A stretch of 64,000 nt of DNA, from NCBI RefSeq assembly GCF_006542765.1, contig NZ_SKCD01000010.1:1-64000 (forward strand), given 5' to 3'. The stretch is from Paenibacillus luteus. Lineage in GTDB: Bacteria > Bacillota > Bacilli > Paenibacillales > Paenibacillaceae. The notes below the pieces were generated by a model, which was not told the origin of the DNA, searched no databases, and saw nothing but the letters and a program-made list of their open reading frames with translations. Shown one piece after another: positions 23,690 through 30,734 of the stretch (position 1 is its first letter; each line of letters starts with the position of its first letter). Made by a program: the position numbers and the translations under genes.

Positions 23690-24013
23690 GTGGCAACGAA
23701 GAATCAAAACTTCGAAATGTTCGCCGGCGAGTCTAAAAGTGTGACCGTAACGGTTGCTGACGTAGACTTGACGGGCGCTACCGTCAAGTGGGCGGCGAAG
23801 AAATCGATCTACAACACGGAGCATGACGTTTACAAAGATACGGAGTCAGGCGTCGTAATAACGGAGCCGAACAAATTCGTAATCACGCTCGTTCCTGCGG
23901 ACACGGCGGCGCTTTCGGGCGGTTACTATCACGAGGCAGTATTAACGGACGCATCCGGTAATGTATCTACAGTGCTTACCGGTAAACTAACGATCAATCT
24001 TAGCGGAGTCTAG
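23690..24013 (+). CDS. Ig-like / baseplate-type structural protein
   Basis: A 107-residue beta-rich protein: 'MFAGESKSVTVTVADVDLTG', 'VKWAAKKSIYNTEHDV', 'VVITEPNKFVITLVPADTAA', 'GGYYHEAVLTDASGNVSTV'. This looks like the immunoglobulin-like N-terminal domain of BppU-type baseplate or decoration proteins. GTG start after GAGGTGAAGTGTAA, immediately after the preceding stop. Virion location is not known. Confidence 0.55.
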   Translation: MATKNQNFEMFAGESKSVTVTVADVDLTGATVKWAAKKSIYNTEHDVYKDTESGVVITEPNKFVITLVPADTAALSGGYYHEAVLTDASGNVSTVLTGKLTINLSGV

Positions 24014-24054
24014 TCCGCGGACCATAAATAATACTTTGGGGAGAGGCGTGCACT

Positions 24055-24666
24055 ATAAACAACCTAAAGGACTGTCCTAAATGTCGTACAACAAAACCTA
24101 CGTCTGATTTTACTAAATCAAGAAAGACGCAGGATGGATTGTACTACTGCTGCAAAAAGTGTAAGAATTCAACAAGAATCGGAGAAAAAAGCAAAACTCC
24201 TGAGAATCCTGTTAAGGCCAAGGAACGTTTTAGACGGTTTTTAATCAATAACCCCGATTATATGCGTATGTACTCTCGAAAGTGGGCGGAAAGAAACCCG
24301 GATAAAGTAAAAGAGAAACGACATAGACAAATCGATAGCGGCTTAAACGCACACCATTGCCAACAAAGAAGAGCGCGTCAATCTGAACTTCCGTGTAGTT
24401 TAAAACGTGAAGACTGGGATGATGCGCTTTTATATTTTAACTACAAATGTGCGTATTGCGGAGCACACGACCCCAATCTACAAAAAGAACACGTAGTTGC
24501 CCAGTCTAAAGGGGGCGGGTATACGAGAGACAACATAATTCCAGCGTGTGGTAGTTGTAACTCGTCAAAACAAGCACGTAGTTTGGAAGATTGGGTAAGA
24601 GAAATCCGACCAATTGAGGCGTCATCACTATACCGTGTGTATACGTGGATTAATTTCGTTGCTTAA
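24055..24666 (+). CDS. HNH endonuclease with N-terminal zinc ribbon, probable ATA start
   Basis: 203 residues if it starts at ATA 24055, eight bases after GGGGAGAGG. The only standard start in frame (TTG 24139) would remove half of a zinc ribbon whose pairs are 'DCPKCRTTKP' and 'YYCCKKCK', a usual N-terminus in phage HNH proteins. The C-terminal HNH domain has 'YKCAYCGAHDPN', 'QKEHVVAQSKGGGYTRDNII' and 'ACGSCNSSKQ'. It is probably a mobile homing-type nuclease inserted between structural genes; AT-rich base use supports transfer. Confidence 0.8.
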   Translation: MNNLKDCPKCRTTKPTSDFTKSRKTQDGLYYCCKKCKNSTRIGEKSKTPENPVKAKERFRRFLINNPDYMRMYSRKWAERNPDKVKEKRHRQIDSGLNAHHCQQRRARQSELPCSLKREDWDDALLYFNYKCAYCGAHDPNLQKEHVVAQSKGGGYTRDNIIPACGSCNSSKQARSLEDWVREIRPIEASSLYRVYTWINFVA

Positions 24667-24747
24667 TGTCCGAACGTACATGACTATAAACTGCTACGGT
24701 AGATTGATTAACGCGCTGACGAGCCTTGTACGGTGGAGGTACGCAAT

Positions 24748-25440
24748 ATGGACGCTATTAAACGCACGTTTAAACATACGCTCAATCTTCAAATGTTCGC
24801 GGGAGACCCTACGGACCCGCCAGCCGATCCGCCAGTACCGAAGAAGCTCGAATTTACGCAAGAAGAATTCGACGCGACGATTGAGAAGAGGCTCGGACAG
24901 GAACGTAAAAAATACGCAGACTATGACGAACTCAAAACGGAGCGCGATCGTTTGAAGTCGGAAGAGGATGCGCGGAAAGCCGCTGCTATGACGGAGCAGG
25001 AACGTTTACAGGCGGAGCGCGACGAGGCAACACGTAAGGCTACGGAAGCAACCGATGCTGCATCGAAAGCTACTACCGCGGCCAATCAACGTATTATCCG
25101 GACGGAGTTCCGCTTGCTTGCGAAGGAATCCGGCATCCGTGCTGACGCGCTAGACGATGCGTATAAACTCGCGGATTTATCAGGCGCGGCAGTCGACGAA
25201 GACGGCAACGTGGCCGGCGTCGATGACGTGATTAAAGCGCTCGTTGCGGCGAAACCGTACTTAGCGGAAGCAGCGAAGCCAGCACCGCGACAAATCGGCG
25301 GAGGCAGCGGCGGTAACGATCCGAAACCGGATAAGACGAAGGAACAGTTAATCGCGGAGGCAGCGGAGAAAGCACGCAGAACTGGGCGTATCGAAGACCG
25401 CATGGCTTACGCGGCACTTAAGGAAGAACTGAATAAATAA
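24748..25440 (+). CDS. Capsid scaffolding protein (DUF4355-like)
   Basis: 230 residues: starts MDAIKRTFKHTLNLQMFAG, a Pro/Asp spacer, then a highly charged coiled-coil region (about 45-115: EKRLGQERKKYADYDELKTE, then AAMTEQERLQAERDEATRKA) and a C-terminal helix-rich part with a Gly-rich linker. This is the pattern of DUF4355-type scaffold proteins, which shape the procapsid and leave before DNA packaging. GGAGGT precedes ATG 24748; an in-frame GTG at 24733 overlaps that site. Located directly before the major capsid gene, as expected. Confidence 0.85.
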   Translation: MDAIKRTFKHTLNLQMFAGDPTDPPADPPVPKKLEFTQEEFDATIEKRLGQERKKYADYDELKTERDRLKSEEDARKAAAMTEQERLQAERDEATRKATEATDAASKATTAANQRIIRTEFRLLAKESGIRADALDDAYKLADLSGAAVDEDGNVAGVDDVIKALVAAKPYLAEAAKPAPRQIGGGSGGNDPKPDKTKEQLIAEAAEKARRTGRIEDRMAYAALKEELNK

Positions 25441-25445
25441 TCTAG

Positions 25446-25468
25446 AGGCCGAGCAGTTGGGCCTTTTT
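25446..25468 (+). terminator. Hairpin between scaffold and capsid genes
   Basis: AGGCC (25446-25450) and GGCCT (25460-25464) with TTTTT. It may lower read-through or protect the capsid mRNA rather than end the late operon. Confidence 0.6.
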
Positions 25469-25507
25469 GTTTTGCCCAAAAACCAATTATAAAGGGGATA
25501 TTTCACA

Positions 25508-26596
25508 ATGGCTAAAATTTATAACGCTTCAATTGTTGGTAAACGCGAGTCAGTAGTAGACGAAATCTTGCTTCTTAATCCATACCAAACACCACTACTA
25601 AATGCACTAGGGTTTAGCGATCCTGTTAACGCGGTAGAACATATTTGGTACGAGGATGAGATGTTCGCAAGCGAAACGGTCACTACAGCGTCCGCACTTG
25701 TCGCAGCGACGGATGTTGTAGTAGCTGACATTTCACCATTCCGAGTGGGTAGCGTAATTAAAATCGGCGAGGAACTACTGTACGTTTCCGCGATTAACAC
25801 GGGAACTAAGACGCTGACGGTTACGCGTAGTTATGCGTCGACAACCGCAGCGGCGATTTCTTCCGGAGCTAAAGTTGAGTTTCTATTTGTAGAAGGTGCG
25901 GAAGGTGCTGACGCTCGTTCGGCTCGATACAAACCACGCGTACGCAAATCGAACCTAACGCAAATCTTCGATGATTCGATCGAGCTTTCCGGTACGGCGC
26001 AGGCGGTTGCACAGTATGGCGTCGATAATCTTTACGAATATGAGAAACAGAAAAAGCAACTAGAACTTGCGCTGCAACTTGAAAAAGCGTTGATTAACGG
26101 CGTGGCTTACGAGTCCGGTCAAATTCGTCAAATGAAAGGCATCCGCCAATTCATTACGACTAACGTTACTAACGTAGCTGGCGCGCTTACTGTAGGCGCG
26201 ATCAATACACTTGCACAGAGCGTTTACAATGCGGGCGGTTTCGCAACAGGCGGAGACTACAAAATCCTCGTAGCCGCTAAACAGAAAATCGCGCTATCCA
26301 ATGCCGACGCTAACAAAATCACGCTTAATCGCGGCGAAAACAAACGCGGACAAGTTGTTGATAAAATCGTGACAGATTTCGGTGAGTTTGAAATTGTTCT
26401 TAGTCAAAACCTCGCATCGGACGAGTTGATCCTGGCGGACGCTAACCGCATGGAAATCAAACCGCTTATTAATCGCGAATTCGGCCACACGTACCTCGGC
26501 GTGAAAGGTGATTACACTACCGGTATGATTGTCGGTGAGTACACGCTGCAATTCGAGCAAGAAAAAGCGCACGGTCGCCTGAAAGGTCTATCGTAA
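25508..26596 (+). CDS. Major capsid protein, SU10/DUF5309-like
   Basis: 362 residues. 'MAKIYNASIVGKRESVVDEI', 'LLNPYQTPLLNALGF', 'RYKPRVRKSNLTQIFDDSIE', 'EKQKKQLELALQLEKALING', 'MKGIRQFITTN' and 'DFGEFEIVLSQNLASDELIL' are typical of the SU10-type (DUF5309) HK97-fold capsid family. An inserted beta-rich segment (about 85-130) may be the Ig-like or hinge part. Codon use is the most optimised of the late genes. AAGGGGATATTTCACA before ATG. Forms the icosahedral shell. Confidence 0.9.
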   Translation: MAKIYNASIVGKRESVVDEILLLNPYQTPLLNALGFSDPVNAVEHIWYEDEMFASETVTTASALVAATDVVVADISPFRVGSVIKIGEELLYVSAINTGTKTLTVTRSYASTTAAAISSGAKVEFLFVEGAEGADARSARYKPRVRKSNLTQIFDDSIELSGTAQAVAQYGVDNLYEYEKQKKQLELALQLEKALINGVAYESGQIRQMKGIRQFITTNVTNVAGALTVGAINTLAQSVYNAGGFATGGDYKILVAAKQKIALSNADANKITLNRGENKRGQVVDKIVTDFGEFEIVLSQNLASDELILADANRMEIKPLINREFGHTYLGVKGDYTTGMIVGEYTLQFEQEKAHGRLKGLS

Positions 26597-26661
26597 TATT
26601 AACGCAAATTAACGGGCGCGCAGCGTAATAACTGCGCGTCTCATCTTACGGAGGTATTACG

Positions 26662-26880
26662 ATGACTAATTACGAAGCACCGCGCTATAAAGAGCTCGGA
26701 TTTTACGTCGACGGAACCTACCGCAAATTTAGCGGCGGTTTATATTCTACGGATGACGCGGCAGAAATCGCAGTCCTGGACGTAATTACCGACGCTGTAC
26801 GAATAGATACGCCGGAGGAAAAGCCCGCGCCAAAAGCGCCAGTGGCCCGTAAAGCTGCCGCTAATTCCTCCGCAAAATAA
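26662..26880 (+). CDS. Small protein downstream of the capsid gene
   Basis: A 72-residue protein. First half 'YKELGFYVDGTYRKFSGGLY' then 'TDDAAEIAVLDVITDAVRID'; C-terminal 20 residues are a Pro/Ala/Lys-rich tail (TPEEKPAPKAPVARKAA). Small genes of this kind between capsid and connector genes in Bacillales phages are usually annotated as head or connector accessory proteins. ACGGAGGTATTACG precedes the ATG. No function is clear. Confidence 0.6.
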   Translation: MTNYEAPRYKELGFYVDGTYRKFSGGLYSTDDAAEIAVLDVITDAVRIDTPEEKPAPKAPVARKAAANSSAK

Positions 26881-26897
26881 CGGAGGAGGCACGTAAT

Positions 26898-27296
26898 ATG
26901 GCGGTTAATATGGGAGACGCAGAGGCGTATATCGCGCAATACTGCATCGTAATCGAGGACTTCACGGACGCCGACGACGCGAATAAAATGCGCTTGCTAA
27001 ACGTCGCAGGACTGACGCTGAGCCGTAAATATCCGAAGTATACGATACCCGACGCAGCGGTATACGAATTTGCAAACGTGCTGGCAACGGCATTCAATGA
27101 TACGAATAAGCTGGCGCGCCAAGGCGTTAATCAATTCGCGCTGACCGGTACGGCATCGTTCGGCTTCAAGGACGGCGTAGTTTCTGGACCTGACGTTGAT
27201 CCGGCGCAATTCATTCCGCAGGCAGCGCTCGATTTGATAGGCGCGGAAAATGGCGTCAAATTATCGAAGCGCGCAGCGAAATGGACGGTGTTGTAA
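26898..27296 (+). CDS. Head-tail connector protein
   Basis: 132 residues with N-terminal helices 'YIAQYCIVIEDFTDADDANK' and 'LLNVAGLTLSRKYPKYTIPD', like gp6/gp15-type DNA packaging adaptor proteins that sit under the portal. The C-terminal half is Gly/Asp-rich. CGGAGGAGGCACGTAAT precedes ATG. Its TAA overlaps the ATG of the next gene (TAATG at 27294), part of a tight connector-gene block from 26898 to 28525. Confidence 0.7.
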   Translation: MAVNMGDAEAYIAQYCIVIEDFTDADDANKMRLLNVAGLTLSRKYPKYTIPDAAVYEFANVLATAFNDTNKLARQGVNQFALTGTASFGFKDGVVSGPDVDPAQFIPQAALDLIGAENGVKLSKRAAKWTVL

Positions 27297-27613
27297 TGCC
27301 GATCATACCGATGAAGCAGACGGTTATTGTTACGAAGGCCGGCGCACTCGACGGATGGGCTGAACCGACGCCAGGCGAAGAGATTACGTATAAAGCGCGC
27401 GTTACTGAAGAAACGAACGTCGTAACGAATGAACTCGGCAAAGAAGCGGTTGCCAAACTCCGGATTACTCTCGATAAATTAGCGGACATATCATATGACG
27501 ACGTAATAACGTATACGAACGAATTAGACGTGACGGTCAAGAGAAAGCCGCTAAGTATCGCGCCGAAACGGATGCTCAATGCGCGTGCAATTGTAACGGA
27601 GGTGTACGTATAA
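27296..27613 (+). CDS. Head-tail joining protein (YqbH-like)
   Basis: 105 residues starting MPIIPMKQTVIVTKAGALDG, beta-rich, with 'YKARVTEETNVVTNELGKEA' and 'DISYDDVITYTNELDVTVKR'. The pattern is that of stopper/head-closure proteins of the YqbH/gp16 type. The TAATG overlap favours ATG 27296 over ATG 27281 inside the previous gene. Overlaps the next gene by one base. Confidence 0.7.
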   Translation: MPIIPMKQTVIVTKAGALDGWAEPTPGEEITYKARVTEETNVVTNELGKEAVAKLRITLDKLADISYDDVITYTNELDVTVKRKPLSIAPKRMLNARAIVTEVYV

Positions 27614-28095
27614 TGGCATCGAATCGCATAACAATCGACACAGGCGGTCGCGCATCGCTTGGTCAACGTTTGATCGGGACATTCTTTCGCGGCTATCAGC
27701 GGCGATTTGATGACGCAGTCGACGAGGGCGCGAAGAACGGTACACATGACGTACTGGACGAGTGGAAGCGCGAGGCTACCGACTTGGCTCCGATGGAGTA
27801 TGGAACACTTCGGCGCAGTATTAAGACGGACGTTTCCGGACGCGGCGAGAATGTAGACGGATCAATTTCCGCTAGTGTTATCGAATCGCGAAACGGGCGG
27901 CGTTTCGACTATGCCGCGTATCTTCACGATGTCTATCCGCAAAGACACGGTGATTCGTTTAAGAATCCGACGACGTCCGGCACGATACCGAAGTTTATCG
28001 ATAAGCCGCTCGAAGATAACGCGGAGCGCTGGGCGGCCGATATCGAACGCGAAGTCCAAGCAGCGTTGAGACGGAGGGGATTCCGTGGTCGTTAA
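27613..28095 (+). CDS. Tail completion protein, HK97 gp10-like (YqbI-like)
   Basis: 160 residues. 'LDEWKREATDLAPMEYGTLR', 'RSIKTDVSGRG', 'FDYAAYLHDVYPQRHG' and the C-terminal 'KFIDKPLEDNAERWAADIER' are the HK97-gp10 signature (substrate-like 'aP..tG.Lr.si', 'YA.y.e'). Such proteins join tails to heads. ATG follows GGAGGTGTACGTATA. Its 3' end overlaps the next start (28085). Confidence 0.8.
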   Translation: MASNRITIDTGGRASLGQRLIGTFFRGYQRRFDDAVDEGAKNGTHDVLDEWKREATDLAPMEYGTLRRSIKTDVSGRGENVDGSISASVIESRNGRRFDYAAYLHDVYPQRHGDSFKNPTTSGTIPKFIDKPLEDNAERWAADIEREVQAALRRRGFRGR

Positions 28096-28525
28096 CGATT
28101 TGCTATCGATTGAATCGTTCATTCGCGGATTATTTCCGTCAACAACGTTCAAGCAGACGCCGCCTAAACAACCGGTTCCGAATACGTTTGTAATACGATT
28201 GCTATCGGACGGTCGCGTAACTGAGACGCACACGTCTATCCGAGTAGAGCGAACGTATCAAATCGTTTATTACGGCGCAGCGCCGTCCGATGTATTGACG
28301 AAGATGGATACGCTTAGCCGCGCAGTTTATTTAAACGAACAAATACCAGTTAACGCCTCGTCGCGGTTCATCCGTGTTGGGGCGTTTTCTTTTTCTGCGC
28401 CATTTCAAACGGACGGTGATCTCTACGTAAGTATAGGCGTTATGGAGACGCAAGTCCGCGAAGAAAGAACGCAGGCTGCCGCGATTTTGATTGGCGAGGT
28501 CAGCACGATTATAACGCAATTATAA
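28085..28525 (+). CDS. Tail terminator / YqbJ-like protein
   Basis: 146 residues: 'LLSIESFIRGLFPSTTFKQT', 'RVERTYQIVYYGAAPSDVLT', 'AVYLNEQIPVNASSRFIRVG', 'DLYVSIGVMETQVREERTQA'. This is the pattern of YqbJ/gp17-like tail-terminator proteins that stop tail growth and join head. GTG start after GGAGGGGATTCC, inside the previous gene. Confidence 0.7.
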   Translation: MVVNDLLSIESFIRGLFPSTTFKQTPPKQPVPNTFVIRLLSDGRVTETHTSIRVERTYQIVYYGAAPSDVLTKMDTLSRAVYLNEQIPVNASSRFIRVGAFSFSAPFQTDGDLYVSIGVMETQVREERTQAAAILIGEVSTIITQL

Positions 28526-28537
28526 GGGGGCTTTAAT

Positions 28538-29584
28538 TTGAGCGGAGGCACATGGAATCCTACGACCTTACCGAATCGGCCGGGCGTATATATCAACTTC
28601 GTCACGGCCGCGGCTGCTGCGATTGTAGGTGGAGCGCGGGGCGTCGTTGCGCTCGGACTTACTACGTATACAGGCGGCACTGCGACGGTGGGCAAGTATT
28701 ACACGGTTGAAACGTTGGCGGCCGCAGATACGCTATTCGGCGCGGCAAATACGGGTGCGATCTCACTTGCGTTTCAGGGCGGCGCATCGAGCGTTATCGT
28801 CTACACGTTGCCAGCATCGCCAGTTGTCGCGGATTATACGACGATGCGAGCCGGCTTCGATACGCAGTTTTTCAACGTATTCGTCGCGCAAGTTTACAAT
28901 GCGACCGAACACGCAGCGCTGAAAACGTGGCTTACGACGAATCGCGCAGAGGGCAAGCAGTTTATGCTCGTTATCGGCGGAGACGCATCGACTGACGCGG
29001 ACCCAGCGGCCGGCAACACGCGGTCGACGCTTAACGCGGACGATGCGATCGTTAACGTGATTAACGGCGCGGTCGTAGGTGGCGTCAGCTTAACGTCTAG
29101 CCAATACGCGCCGTTTATCGCCGGCCTCATCGCAGGTACGTCGATTAACGAATCAATTACGTACGCGCCGACAACGGCATCCGACGTGACTAAACGCCTA
29201 TCTAACGCGCAGACAAGCGCAGCTCTGACGGCGGGCTCGCTCGTACTCACAAACGACGGGCGCCGCGTAAAGGTCGAGCAAGGCGTAGTCACATCCGGCA
29301 AGAAAATCCGCTCGACTCGCGCAAGGCAGGCGGTCATTGACGATATCGCGACGACAGCTGACGAATCGTTTATCGGCCGCCTTCAGAATAACGCGGACGG
29401 GCGGGCGGCGCTTATCGCGTCGGTTACGAAATATCTCGAAACACTCGAAGATAACGGCGTACTCGAAGGGCCGGTCGTTACGCTTGATCCGAACAATCCG
29501 CCAGTCGGCGATAAAGTGTTCCTCGCGGTCAGCTACGTCGAGATTGATTCGATGGAACGTATTTTCTTCACAATTAACGTATAA
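28538..29584 (+). CDS. Contractile tail sheath protein
   Basis: 348 residues, XkdK/phi-type sheath. Starts 'NRPGVYINFVTAAAAAIVGG' and 'RGVVALGLTTY' (the conserved 'PGvY.....a......g..GvVal' opening), with 'AFQGGASSVIVYTL', and a C-terminal domain 'VRNLRN'-free but typical 'GDKVFLAVSYVEIDSMERIF' end. TTG start after TAAGGGGGCTTTAAT. The sheath contracts to push the tube through the cell envelope, and shows that this is a myovirus. Confidence 0.92.
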   Translation: MSGGTWNPTTLPNRPGVYINFVTAAAAAIVGGARGVVALGLTTYTGGTATVGKYYTVETLAAADTLFGAANTGAISLAFQGGASSVIVYTLPASPVVADYTTMRAGFDTQFFNVFVAQVYNATEHAALKTWLTTNRAEGKQFMLVIGGDASTDADPAAGNTRSTLNADDAIVNVINGAVVGGVSLTSSQYAPFIAGLIAGTSINESITYAPTTASDVTKRLSNAQTSAALTAGSLVLTNDGRRVKVEQGVVTSGKKIRSTRARQAVIDDIATTADESFIGRLQNNADGRAALIASVTKYLETLEDNGVLEGPVVTLDPNNPPVGDKVFLAVSYVEIDSMERIFFTINV

Positions 29585-29623
29585 GGATGGCGCTAGATCG
29601 CGCCAGGAGGGAAGCGATAATAA

Positions 29624-30064
29624 ATGACGATGGACCCAACGAAAGTAATAAGCGGACGATTCGGCAAGTTATTCGACGCGGACGGTAAATGGCTGACCAA
29701 CGTTACCACCGTTAACGCGACGGTCGAATTCGAAAAGGAAGACATCATGGTCGCCGGTACGCGCTGGATCGGTAAGAAAATTACCGGAATCAGCGGCAGC
29801 GGTGACTTTACGGGATATCTCGTAACGTCCGAGCTAATCGAACGAATCGGCCAGGGAACGGATGATACGAAATCCGCGCTCGTAACGGAGCTTATTTATT
29901 CCGTGTCGGACCCGGATAATGGCGGCACATATCGCGTACGTCTCAAAGGCGTAACATTCGATAGCATTCCGCTGATCACATCCGAAGTCGGCTCGATGGT
30001 CGAGAACGAGTTTCCGTTCACATTTACGGGCTACCAAATCATGGACCAGCTACGCAACAACTAA
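29624..30064 (+). CDS. Tail tube protein (XkdM-like)
   Basis: 146 residues: 'VISGRFGKLFDADGKWLTNV', 'TTVNATVEFEKEDIMVAGTR', 'KKITGISGSGDFTGYLVTSE', 'LKGVTFDSIPLITSEVGSMV', 'ENEFPFTFTGYQIMDQL'. This is the XkdM/DUF2001-like tube protein, which follows the sheath in PBSX-type phages and stacks into the inner tube. CCAGGAGGGAAGCGATAATAA precedes the ATG. Confidence 0.92.
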   Translation: MTMDPTKVISGRFGKLFDADGKWLTNVTTVNATVEFEKEDIMVAGTRWIGKKITGISGSGDFTGYLVTSELIERIGQGTDDTKSALVTELIYSVSDPDNGGTYRVRLKGVTFDSIPLITSEVGSMVENEFPFTFTGYQIMDQLRNN

Positions 30065-30171
30065 AGACTGACGGAGGCGCCTGCGGGTTGTCTCCGTTTT
30101 TATTTACCGCGGAATAGATGCGCAGTATTCCGCTTAAACAAGAAACCAATTCCGAATGGAGCGATCAATAT

Positions 30172-30555
30172 ATGACAACGAAACAGAACGCATTGCAGGC
30201 GCTACTTGGTGCCAACAAGGACATCACAAAAGACGTTCCAGTACGCAGGCTAGGTGTCAACTTTATAGTAAAGGCGATCGACAGCGAAACACTGGAAGGC
30301 GCTCGTGCTGAATGTACGTTTGGCAATGGTAAGGGCGGTAAGGACGTACATGAGCACAAGCTAGGCGCAACACTTATCGCGAAATCATGCGTCGAGCCGA
30401 ACTTCTCCGACCGCGCATTAATCGAGCATTACGGTGCTGAAGACGCAGCTGATTGCGTACGAAAAGCGCTGCTGGCGGGCGAGATCGCGAAACTGACGGA
30501 AGCCGTCATGGACGTTAGCGGCTTCGGCGAAGACGAGATCGACTTCCCAAACTAA
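30172..30555 (+). CDS. Tail assembly chaperone, zero-frame product (XkdN-like)
   Basis: 127 residues from ATG 30172 (GGAGCGATCAATAT upstream); the frame extends upstream to 30118 without a binding site. Resembles XkdN/gpG: 'LGANKDITKDVPVRRLGVNF', 'CVEPNFSDRALIEHYGAEDA', 'VRKALLAGEIAKLTEAVMDV'. It ends DFPN-TAA exactly at a CCCAAAC slippery site, where some ribosomes shift to -1 to make a longer fusion. Gene order tube-chaperone-tape measure is standard. Helps wrap the tape measure before tail assembly. Confidence 0.88.
   Translation: MTTKQNALQALLGANKDITKDVPVRRLGVNFIVKAIDSETLEGARAECTFGNGKGGKDVHEHKLGATLIAKSCVEPNFSDRALIEHYGAEDAADCVRKALLAGEIAKLTEAVMDVSGFGEDEIDFPN
30546..30552 (+). promoter_or_regulatory. 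-1 programmed ribosomal frameshift site C CCA AAC
   Basis: The zero frame reads TTC CCA AAC TAA; the heptamer CCCAAAC fits X-XXY-YYZ exactly, with the stop codon next. Slipping one base back gives CTA ATA AAG and so on, an open frame of 60 codons to TAG 30734, as in the G-GT chaperone pairs of tailed phages. Confidence 0.85.
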
Positions 30556-30734
30556 TAAAGACAGACGACGAGGCGTACTTGCTGCACGTTATTTTTCAAC
30601 GGCACCACATACCGCCGCACGTTGTCTACGCGTGGGAAACGAAACATAAACGCTTCGCCTACGAATCCATGGCGCATACACTCGCGCAGGAAGCAAGGGA
30701 GCGTAAAGAAGCGGAAAGGAGGCGGACGAAATAG
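30552..30734 (+). CDS. Tail assembly chaperone, -1 frameshift extension
   Basis: Sixty codons read in -1 frame after the slippery site, giving a fusion of 127 + about 60 residues (start 30172). The extension reads LIKTDDEAYLLHVIFQRHHI, then VVYAWETKHKRFAYESMAHT and a charged end (ERKEAERRRTK). It has no start of its own with a binding site. Its TAG overlaps the ATA that begins the tape measure (ATAG at 30731-30734). The long form is expected to link the tape measure to tube subunits. Confidence 0.8.
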   Translation, partial: LIKTDDEAYLLHVIFQRHHIPPHVVYAWETKHKRFAYESMAHTLAQEARERKEAERRRTK

